Part shown: piece after piece, positions 1 to 5,727 of the stretch
Layout of the letters: the number at the start of each line of letters is the position of its first letter
Numbering within the stretch: position 1 is the stretch's first letter
Assembly (NCBI GenBank): GCA_025454565.1
Contig: JALOOE010000207.1
Location: forward strand, 1-9,982
DNA: 9,982 bases
Direction of reading: 5' to 3'
DNA from: Anaerolineae bacterium
GTDB lineage: Bacteria > Chloroflexota > Anaerolineae > CG2-30-64-16
Program-made: the position numbers and the translations under genes
The notes under the pieces: generated by a model
The model's database searches: none
What the model saw: the letters and a program-made list of their open reading frames with translations, nothing else
Told to the model about the DNA's origin: nothing

Positions 1-848
1 AGCGCCGCCGGCGTGTGCCGCCGGTCCTTGCGTGCGAGGACGTATAGGCCACGACGAAATGTGAACTCTACAATGGGTGAGATGTAGATCAAGCCCTGGG
101 CGAGCTCTAGCGCCAGGGCGCGTCGCGAGGCAAAGCCTACGCCCAAACCAGCCGCCACGCCGCGCTTGACCCCCTCACAGCCCGCCATCTCGATCACTCG
201 ACCCGGTCGCACCTGGAGTTGCGCCAGGCCGGCTTCTACCACCTGTCGAGTACCCGACCCTTCCTCGCGTAGGATCAGCGTCTCGCCGGTCAGCAGCTCC
301 CGACTGAAGGCTGCCCCTCGAGCTAGGCGATGGTCGGTGGGTGTCGCCAGCACAATCTGATCTTCGGCAAAGGGCCTGGCCTGTAACCCAGGTAATTCCG
401 GCCTGATGCCGACAAAGCCGAGATCGGCCGCGCCCCGCAGCACCTGTTGAGCTACCGCATCGCTATTACTCAATTGCAGACTGATCTCGATCCCCGGATA
501 GCGCTGAACAAAGTGCGCCAACGCCTCCGGTAGCAGATACAGGCCGGGGGTGCTGCTGGCAGCCAGCCGCAGATACCCCCGCTTGGCCCCTGCCAGCTCG
601 CCCAACACGCGGCGTACTTCCTCGTTCAGGGTCGCCACACGTTCAGCGTAGTCAGCCAGGATGCGACCGGCGTCGGTCAGTTCGACCCGATTGCCCGCCC
701 GTTGAAACAGCTTCACCCCAAGCTCGGCCTCGAGCTGGCCGATGTGTTTCGAGACCGCCGGCTGGCTCAGATGCAGATCGGCGGCGGCCTGGGAGAAGCT
801 GAGACGGCGGGCGGCCGCCTGGAACACGGTGAGGCGTGGAAAGTCCAT
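1..848 (-). CDS. LysR-family transcriptional regulator (CysL-like), 3' end cut by window edge
   Basis: DNA-binding regulator that most likely controls the divergent selenium/sulfur operon. Reading the minus strand from the ATG at 848-846 gives 282 codons without a stop. It begins MDFPRLTVFQAAARRLSFSQ, with a classic LysR winged helix-turn-helix at about residues 17-37 (SFSQAAADLHLSQPAVSKHI) followed by the QLEAELGVKLFQR wing. The effector-binding domain starts near residue 90 (RGYLRLAASSTPGLYLLPEA), and the ASSTPGLYLLP stretch resembles the anion-sensing CysL/CbbR-like branch. LysR proteins are usually about 300 residues, so only some 10-25 residues are missing. The gene is divergent from selD with an 87-base shared promoter region containing a T-N11-A palindrome, the usual LysR arrangement. 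The effector is unknown; a sulfur or selenium compound is inferred from context only. Confidence 0.93.
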   Translation of the reverse strand, partial: MDFPRLTVFQAAARRLSFSQAAADLHLSQPAVSKHIGQLEAELGVKLFQRAGNRVELTDAGRILADYAERVATLNEEVRRVLGELAGAKRGYLRLAASSTPGLYLLPEALAHFVQRYPGIEISLQLSNSDAVAQQVLRGAADLGFVGIRPELPGLQARPFAEDQIVLATPTDHRLARGAAFSRELLTGETLILREEGSGTRQVVEAGLAQLQVRPGRVIEMAGCEGVKRGVAAGLGVGFASRRALALELAQGLIYISPIVEFTFRRGLYVLARKDRRHTPAA

Positions 849-863
849 GGTTATAATTGTAAG

Positions 864-878
864 TTATCGCTTCGATAA
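864..878. promoter_or_regulatory. Perfect 15-bp palindrome, candidate LysR operator (T-N11-A)
   Basis: TTATCGCTTCGATAA is a perfect inverted repeat (6-base arms, 3-base centre) containing the LysR signature T-N11-A (T865 to A877). It lies between the regulator's start codon and the selD -35 region, roughly 45-60 bases upstream of the predicted selD transcription start and just downstream of the lysR start. That suits activation of selD and repression of the regulator. A second small palindrome, AATCGATT (877-884), abuts it. Confidence 0.6.
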
Positions 879-889
879 TCGATTGGCTA

Positions 890-917
890 TTGCATTATGG
901 TGCGAAGCTGCTACACT
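890..917 (+). promoter_or_regulatory. Putative promoter of the selD operon
   Basis: TTGCAT (890-895), 16-base spacer, TACACT (912-917). The match is moderate, as expected for an activator-dependent promoter. The predicted leader would be very short, with the GGAG ribosome site (925-928) almost at the 5' end. A weaker alternative is TTCGAT (871-876) with CATTAT (893-898). Confidence 0.4.
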
Positions 918-922
918 GTCAA
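894..922 (-). promoter_or_regulatory. Putative sigma70 promoter of the lysR gene
   Basis: On the minus strand TTGACA (plus 917-922) is separated by exactly 17 bases from CATAAT (plus 894-899). This gives a predicted start near 887 and a leader of about 40 bases before the regulator's ATG. It overlaps the predicted forward selD promoter, so the two polymerases would compete, as is common for autoregulated LysR pairs. Confidence 0.6.
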
Positions 923-935
923 ATGGAGCAACGAC

Positions 936-1985
936 ATGAGCGATTATCCTGGCATCAAGCTGACTTCACTCTCGCACGGCGCCGGCTGAGCCTGCAAGAT
1001 CGGCCCGGCCGATCTGGCGCAGGTGCTGCGCCATCTTACGCCTCCGCAAGACTCCAACCTGCTGAGCGGCTTCGCCGGTAACCGCGACGCCGCGGTTTAC
1101 CGGTTGACCCCCGACCTGGCGATCGTGCAGACGGTGGACTACATCACCCCCATCGTGGACGACCCACGGGCCTTCGGCGCCATCGCCGCAGCCAATGCCC
1201 TGTCCGATATTTACGCCATGGGTGGCCGACCGGTGCTGGCCCTCAATCTGGTCGGCTTCCCCATCAAGACGCTGCCGATGGGCATACTGGAGGCGATCCT
1301 GGCTGGGGGCGAGGCCAAGCTGATCGAGGCGAGGGCCACCCTGGGGGGCGGTCACTCTATCGAGGACCTGGAACCCAAGTATGGGCTGGCTGTGACCGGC
1401 GTCGTTGACCCCAGGCGCATGGTGACCAACGCGAGCGCGCAACCGGGTGACATCCTGATCCTGACCAAGCCACTCGGCACAGGCATCATAACGACAGGCA
1501 TTGATCGCGGCCTGGTACGAGACGATACGATTGCTCGGATCACCCGGATAATGGCCCAGCTCAACCGGGCGGCATCTGAGGTCATGCTGGCTGTGGGCGT
1601 CCATGCCTGCACTGACGTGAGCGGGTTCGGACTGCTGGGGCATCTGCGCGAGCTAACCGCCGCGAGCGGAGTCGCGGCTAGTGTTTTCGCGCAGCGCGTA
1701 CCTGTAGTGCCGGAAGCCTGGGACCTGGCGCGACAAGGCGCGATCCCGGACGGCTCGCACAACAACGCTCGCTACCTGGCTCAGTTCGTGGAGTGGGCGG
1801 CAGCGATTACCGCAGAGGCGCAGGCCATCTTGTGCGATGCGCAAACTTCTGGCGGGCTGCTTATGGCAGTGCCGGCCAACAAAGAGACTGAACTCCTTCT
1901 GCGTCTGCAGGAGGCCGGGGTCGCGGCGGCGGCCATCGGCGAGATCATGCCCGGCGCGCCGGGACAGATTGTGGTCACCCCATGA
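936..1985 (+). CDS. selD: Selenide, water dikinase (selenophosphate synthetase), selenocysteine-containing; in-frame TGA at 987-989
   Basis: Makes selenophosphate, the selenium donor for selenocysteine and selenouridine, from selenide and ATP. The true start is the ATG at 936 with GGAG at 925-928. From there the frame reads MSDYPGIKLTSLSHGAG, then TGA, then ACKIGPADL. The TGA falls exactly on the catalytic Cys of the family (Cys17 in E. coli, motif HGAGCxCK), so residue 18 is read as selenocysteine, with the essential Lys at residue 21. Downstream motifs are all present: SDIYAMGGRP (90-99, metal/ATP site), GGGHSIEDLEPKYG (137-150), TDVSGFGLLGHL (226-237) and DAQTSGGLL (about 301-309). Length is 349 residues against 347 for E. 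coli. Calling ORFs with TGA as stop leaves only a start-less fragment from 1023. First gene of the operon; its TGA stop is followed 42 bases later by the next start in the same frame. Confidence 0.95.
987..1024 (+). promoter_or_regulatory. Selenocysteine UGA codon and candidate bacterial SECIS hairpin in selD
   Basis: Immediately after the TGA (987-989) the sequence folds into a long hairpin. An outer stem pairs 990-995 with 1019-1024 (GCCTGC/GCAGGT, one G-U). A small asymmetric internal loop follows (A996 against 1016-1018). The inner 8-bp stem pairs 997-1004 with 1008-1015 (AGATCGGC/GCCGATCT), with loop CCG. Bacterial SECIS elements lie directly 3' of the UGA inside the coding region and bind SelB. 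The apical loop starts about 15 bases after the UGA, near the short end of the usual range. Folding was done by eye. Confidence 0.6.
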
Positions 1986-2027
1986 GCGTACTCGGCGCCA
2001 CACACCATCCCAACAGGAGGGCAACCC

Positions 2028-2393
2028 ATGGCTGAGGACAGCAAGAAGAAGTTTCTGTTCATTATCAACGATGCGCCCTACGGCAACGAACGCCCCTACA
2101 ACGCGCTGCGTCTGGCGATGAACCTGGTCAAGGAGTCGGGAGCCTGGGTACAGGTGTTCCTGATGGGCGACGGCGTCGGCTGCGCCATCGCCGGCCAAAA
2201 GACCCCGAACGGCTACTACAACGTGGAGCGCATGCTGCAATCTATCGCCCGCCAGGGCGAAGTCTCCACCTGAGGGACCTGTTCAGAGGCCCGCGGGCTC
2301 GGGCCAGAGCGGTTCATCGATGGCGTGCAGGCGGGGAACATGAAGGTGCTGACACAGTGGACAGCAGCCGCCGACCAGGTTATGGTGTTCTAA
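2028..2393 (+). CDS. DsrE-family selenoprotein with U-G-T-C redox motif; in-frame TGA at 2271-2273
   Basis: Small DsrE/YchN-fold protein. Family members relay sulfur (or selenium) as cysteine persulfides between partner proteins. The start ATG has a strong AGGAGG at 2015-2020. The first 81 residues (MAEDSKKKFLFIINDAPYGN..., VFLMGDGVGCAIAGQ at about 43-57, YYNVERMLQSIARQGEVST) are typical DsrE but stop short of the conserved C-terminal half. Reading through the TGA continues the fold: U-GTCSEARG, then QAGNMKVLTQWTAAADQVMVF and a TAA stop at 2391-2393. This matches the family pattern CGTCMDARG...LAEWTLxADKVLVF, with Sec82 replacing the first Cys of CxxC and Cys85 the second. The full product is 121 residues, the normal family size. 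It lies between selD and the phosphorylase gene, whose ribosome site starts just past the TAA. Precise sulfur/selenium substrate is unknown. Confidence 0.9.
2271..2305 (+). promoter_or_regulatory. Selenocysteine UGA codon and candidate bacterial SECIS hairpin in the dsrE-like gene
   Basis: TGA at 2271-2273 is followed by a GC-rich perfect 6-bp stem, GGCCCG (2288-2293) with CGGGCC (2300-2305), closing a 6-base loop CGGGCT (2294-2299). The loop begins 20 bases after the UGA and has G among its first two bases. Both properties fit the general bacterial SECIS model of a loop about 16-37 bases downstream with a G near the loop start. Assessed by eye. Confidence 0.6.
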
Positions 2394-2407
2394 AGAAGGA
2401 TCAGCAC

Positions 2408-3220
2408 ATGCCAGATTGCCGAGCCCTTCTACTTGCGCACAAAGCGTATGACGCACCGTCGGTCTTCGCGGTCGACAATCTCTTGCGCGAAGCCCGGCGG
2501 CAGCGCGGGGTGCCGAACGGCGCCATCCCGGCCATCTGCATTCTCGACCCGGATGGCGATCTGACTCAGTATCTCATCGCCACAGGCCAGGCTGCGCCGC
2601 ACCCGCATTGGGCATGCTACCACACCCGGCTCTATGCCTTCAGTGTTGCGGACATCGCATGCGGTATCATTCCCTATGCCGTGGGCGCGTCGTTCGCCGT
2701 CCTGGTCGCTGAGGAGTTGTTCGCGTCCGGCTGCCAGTTGCTCATCAGCATCACATCCGCCGGCCAAATCGTCCCGGCGGGGCCGCCGCCCTATTTCGTG
2801 CTCATCGAGCGGGCGCTGCGGGATGAAGGGACAAGTTATCACTATCTGCCGCCGACATCTTATAGCGCTCTCCAGCCTGCGCTGCTGCAGCGCTTGCAGG
2901 GCGCCTTCGCAGGCACAGCCGTCTGCGCGCTGACCGGCGCCACCTGGACCACCGATGCGCCTTTTCGCGAGACGGCCGAAGCGATCGCCTTTGCCTCCAG
3001 CGAAGGCATCCTGGGCGTGGAGATGGAGGCGGCCGCGCTCTACGCGTTTGCCGAGGCGCGAGGCAAGGCCGTGGTCTGCTTCGCGCACATCACCAACCAG
3101 ATGGCCGTCAGCGAAGGGGACTTCGAGAAGGGCTTGGCTGGCGGCAGCCGGGACGCGCTCCAGGTGATCGGCCTGACAGCACAGAGGCTTATGGGCGAAG
3201 CGAGTTCCAGCCTTTGCTGA
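2408..3220 (+). CDS. Nucleoside phosphorylase family protein (PNP/UDP type), substrate unknown
   Basis: Member of the purine/uridine phosphorylase superfamily, which cleaves nucleosides with phosphate to base and (deoxy)ribose-1-phosphate. The clearest mark is VEMEAAALYAFA at residues 204-215, the nucleoside-binding Met-Glu-Met-type helix of the family. TGATWTTDAPFRET (about 176-189) and RALRDEGTSYHYLPPTSY (135-152) fit uridine-phosphorylase-like proteins. The N-terminal phosphate site is divergent: the usual GDPxR is not obvious, and the usual RxGTxGG loop reads SITSAGQI (114-121). The substrate therefore cannot be stated. Length is 270 residues, normal for the family. The start is ATG 2408, preceded by GAAGGA (2395-2400); an upstream ATG at 2357 lies inside the preceding selenoprotein gene and is rejected. 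Gap to the upstream TAA is 14 bases, so it is co-transcribed. Why it sits in a selenium operon is unclear. Confidence 0.85.
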   Translation: MPDCRALLLAHKAYDAPSVFAVDNLLREARRQRGVPNGAIPAICILDPDGDLTQYLIATGQAAPHPHWACYHTRLYAFSVADIACGIIPYAVGASFAVLVAEELFASGCQLLISITSAGQIVPAGPPPYFVLIERALRDEGTSYHYLPPTSYSALQPALLQRLQGAFAGTAVCALTGATWTTDAPFRETAEAIAFASSEGILGVEMEAAALYAFAEARGKAVVCFAHITNQMAVSEGDFEKGLAGGSRDALQVIGLTAQRLMGEASSSLC

Positions 3221-3265
3221 ACGGTGCGCTTGCTCAGAACAGACCACAGGAACAGGTGAAAGGTC

Positions 3266-4408
3266 ATGGGGCCAATCTACTTCGACTACAACGCTACCAC
3301 CCCCGTTGATCCGCGGGTGTTGGAGGCCATGCTGCCCTACTTCCGGGAGCAATTCGGGAATCCATCGAGCAGCCACGCTTACGGTCTGGCGACGCACGCC
3401 GCGGTCGACCGGGCGCGCAGCCAGGTGGCGGACCTCCTTGGCTGCGCGCCCGGGGAAATCATCTTCACCGGCGGCGGCAGCGAGGCCGACAACCTGGCGA
3501 TCAAGGGCATCGCTGAGGCCAACCAGGCGCGCGGCGATCACCTCATCACCACCCAGATCGAGCATCCGGCCGTGCTGGCGACCTGCCGCTATCTGGAGCG
3601 TCGCGGGTTTCGAGTGACCTACCTGCCTGTGGACGGGTACGGCAGGGTGAGCCTGGAAGACGTGCAGCAGGCGATCACCCCGACCACGATCCTCATCACG
3701 ATTATGCACGCCAACAACGAGGTAGGGACGCTGCAGCCGCTCGCGGCTATCGGTGATCTCGCACGCGAACGCGGCCTCCCGTTTCACACTGACGCGGCCC
3801 AGTCCGTGGGTAAGCTACCGACGCGCGTGGACGAGTTAGGCGTGGATCTCCTGACGGTAGCCGGGCACAAGCTCTATGCCCCGAAAGGGGTCGGCGCCCT
3901 GTTCATCCGGCACGGGTTGCGCCTGGAGTCACTAATCCACGGCGCAGGACACGAAGGTGGCCGGCGCGCCGGAACCGAAAATATCGCCAGCATCGTCGGA
4001 CTGGGCGAGGCCTGCCACCTGGCCGGCGAGGAGATCACGGCCCAAGCCAATCGGTTGCGCAGCCTACGGGATCGGCTGTACGAGAGGCTGGCTACGCAAG
4101 CCGATGGAGTGCACCTGAATGGGCATCCCACCGAGCGGTTGCCTAACACGCTCAATGTGAGCTTCACCGGGATCGACGGCGAGGCGCTCCTCGCCCGGAC
4201 ATCCGAAATCGCCGCCTCCACCGGCTCGGCTTGCCATGCCGGGCGCACCGAGCCCTCGGCCGTCTTGCTGGCCATGGGCGTGTCTCCTGAGCTGGCCCTG
4301 GGCGCCGTGCGCTTTAGCCTGGGGCGATGGACGACGCAGGAAGAGGTGGATCGAGTGGCATCGCTCCTGGCGCAGCAAGTAAAGGAGCTACGAAGGGGAG
4401 TGAGCTGA
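3266..4408 (+). CDS. Cysteine desulfurase (NifS/IscS family, SelD-associated type)
   Basis: PLP enzyme that removes sulfur from cysteine (or selenium from selenocysteine) as an enzyme-bound persulfide or perselenide for transfer to acceptors. Starts IYFDYNATTPVDPRV, the standard fold-type I opening. His100 (QIEHPAV) stacks on PLP, Asp176 (HTDAAQ) contacts the ring, and Lys202 (AGHKLYAPKGVGALF) forms the Schiff base. Catalytic Cys323 lies in STGSACHAG. The loop after it is compact (HAGRTEPSAVLLAMG), like the desulfurases commonly found beside selD rather than the longer IscS tail. At 380 residues it is full length. AGGTGA (3254-3259) precedes the ATG. Its TGA overlaps the next gene's ATG by one base, implying coupled translation. 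In this cluster it is the likely supplier of Se/S to the DsrE protein and SelD; that role is inferred. Confidence 0.94.
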   Translation: MGPIYFDYNATTPVDPRVLEAMLPYFREQFGNPSSSHAYGLATHAAVDRARSQVADLLGCAPGEIIFTGGGSEADNLAIKGIAEANQARGDHLITTQIEHPAVLATCRYLERRGFRVTYLPVDGYGRVSLEDVQQAITPTTILITIMHANNEVGTLQPLAAIGDLARERGLPFHTDAAQSVGKLPTRVDELGVDLLTVAGHKLYAPKGVGALFIRHGLRLESLIHGAGHEGGRRAGTENIASIVGLGEACHLAGEEITAQANRLRSLRDRLYERLATQADGVHLNGHPTERLPNTLNVSFTGIDGEALLARTSEIAASTGSACHAGRTEPSAVLLAMGVSPELALGAVRFSLGRWTTQEEVDRVASLLAQQVKELRRGVS

Positions 4409-5727
4409 TGGCTGGCAAGACAGTAGTCGTGCTTGGCGCAGGGGTCGGCGGTATCGTAGTAGCCAATGCGTTGCGACAGCGGCTGGGTGCAGAACATCGC
4501 GTCGTGGTCGTGGATAAGCGAGGCGAATACGTTTTCGCGCCGTCGCTGTTATGGGTGATGGTCGGCAAGCGCCAGCCAGCGCAGATCACCAAAGACGTGC
4601 GCCGGATGCTGCGTCCCGGCGTGCAGGTGTTGCTGGCCGAGGTGCAGGAGCTGCAGCCGGAACGCCAACGCGTGCGCGCCGGCGGGCAGGATCTGGACAA
4701 CGATTACTTGGTGGTCGCCCTGGGCGCCGATCTGGCGCCGGAAGCCCTGCCCGGCTTCAGCGAGTCCGCCCACAATTTCTTCGCACTGGATGGGGCGGCT
4801 TGTCTCTGGCAGGATTTGGAGCGCTTTGAGGGAGGCCGGGTCCTCGTGCTGGTCTCTGCGCTGCCCTACAAGTGCCCGGCCGCGCCCTATGAAGCCGCGA
4901 TGTTGTTGGATGACGCCCTGCGACGCCGCGGCATCCGCAACTGCTGTCAGGTTGAAGTTTTTACGCCGGAGACCCTGCCGATGCCCGTGGCCGGCCCTGC
5001 GATGGGTGCGGCGGTGGCGCAAATGCTGTCCGCGAAAAACATCCAGTTGCACCCGAAGCGCCAGGTCCAGCACATCGAGCCGGCTTCACGGGAACTGGTT
5101 TTCGCCGACGGCGGGCGGGAGCCCTTTGACTTCCTGGCAGCCGTACCACCACACCGTGCGCCAGCCGTGCTGAGAGGGTCGCAGTTGGTGAACGATGCCG
5201 GTTGGGTGCAGGTGAATAAGCACACGCTCAAGACTCGCTACGATAACGTCTACGCCGTGGGCGACGCGACGATGATCACCCTGGCGAACGGCAAACCGCT
5301 GCCCAAGGCCGGCACATTTGCACATGCGCAGGCGGAAGTGGTGGCCGAACGCATTGCCACCGCGATCCATGGTGCAGAGCGTGAAGTCGAGTTCGATGGT
5401 GCGGGCTACTGCTGGCTTGAATCGGGAAGCGGCTCAGTGGCTGGGCGAGGGCGTGATGCGCGAGGCAACCCGGCTGGGGCTGAGCGTCGGGGCACGTCTC
5501 TTTGGCGTTCCGGCATCGCTTTAGCTTGCCGGGCGGTGGTCTGCTCTGAGACATGCTACTCCCGTGGCAACACTTCGGGATACGCGCGCAACGCTTCGAT
5601 GAGGCGCTGCAGATCGGGACGGCTGAGGGTGCCGATCACTTGCCCGGCCTCGACCACGATGGCCGCACCCGGGCCCGCGGCGAGGCGATCGCTCACCTCC
5701 GCCAGTGGGGCGTCCGGCGCAATCTGA
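4408..5727 (+). CDS. Sulfide:quinone reductase-like FAD oxidoreductase, C-terminus frameshifted
   Basis: FAD-dependent pyridine-nucleotide-disulfide-type enzyme resembling sulfide:quinone reductase, which oxidises sulfide to sulfane sulfur and passes electrons to quinone. The Rossmann motif VVVLGAGVGG is at residues 6-15. YKCPAAPYEAA carries Cys156, a conserved SQR cysteine. VYAVGDAT (282-289) is the second FAD motif, followed by PKAGTFAHAQAEVVAERI (299-316) and the GAGYCWLE cysteine Cys335. SQRs normally continue about 60 residues with a membrane-binding amphipathic tail. Here the frame changes to low-complexity Arg/Gly/Ser residues after about residue 340 and runs into the convergent protease gene to a TGA at 5727. 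A plausible genuine tail is found in another frame up to 5524. The start (ATG 4408, AAGGGGAG at 4392-4399) overlaps the desulfurase stop; an upstream in-frame ATG at 4327 is inside that gene and is rejected. The substrate could be sulfide, selenide or a polysulfide. Confidence 0.82.
   Translation: MAGKTVVVLGAGVGGIVVANALRQRLGAEHRVVVVDKRGEYVFAPSLLWVMVGKRQPAQITKDVRRMLRPGVQVLLAEVQELQPERQRVRAGGQDLDNDYLVVALGADLAPEALPGFSESAHNFFALDGAACLWQDLERFEGGRVLVLVSALPYKCPAAPYEAAMLLDDALRRRGIRNCCQVEVFTPETLPMPVAGPAMGAAVAQMLSAKNIQLHPKRQVQHIEPASRELVFADGGREPFDFLAAVPPHRAPAVLRGSQLVNDAGWVQVNKHTLKTRYDNVYAVGDATMITLANGKPLPKAGTFAHAQAEVVAERIATAIHGAEREVEFDGAGYCWLESGSGSVAGRGRDARGNPAGAERRGTSLWRSGIALACRAVVCSETCYSRGNTSGYARNASMRRCRSGRLRVPITCPASTTMAAPGPAARRSLTSASGASGAI
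5423..5524 (+). pseudogene. Displaced C-terminal tail of the SQR-like flavoprotein
   Basis: Starting around 5423 a different frame from the upstream flavoprotein reads REAAQWLGEGVMREATRLGL and then SVGARLFGVPASL, ending at TAG 5522-5524, 31 bases before the convergent gene's stop. The Trp-Leu followed by an amphipathic helix looks like the usual SQR end (...KVLFEKxWL...). Joining it to GAGYCWLE would need a frame change near 5421-5440. Some 30 residues of the usual intervening segment would still be absent, so an out-of-frame internal deletion (real or an assembly error) is more likely than a one-base indel. Confidence 0.5.

Noticed and set aside
1983..2027. Natural SelD-DsrE selenoprotein fusion through the TGA at 1983
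   Set aside because: SelD ends at normal length here, AGGAGG and ATG start the next gene, and no hairpin follows the TGA; kept only as an observation about shared frame.
3218..3259. TGA ending the phosphorylase gene could be a third selenocysteine (next in-frame stop at 3257)
   Set aside because: Read-through adds only 12 non-conserved residues, the protein already has family length, and no redox motif is formed.
2429..3787. 452-residue minus-strand open frame opposite the phosphorylase and desulfurase genes
   Set aside because: No recognisable motif, spans two real genes and their spacer; an antisense shadow.
4327..4407. Upstream in-frame start for the flavoprotein
   Set aside because: It lies inside the desulfurase coding sequence; ATG 4408 has a ribosome site and directly precedes the Rossmann motif.
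5559..5580. TCCCG...CGGGA hairpin as a terminator for the convergent operons
   Set aside because: Stem is only 5 bp, the loop is long, no U-tract follows, and it lies inside the protease coding sequence.
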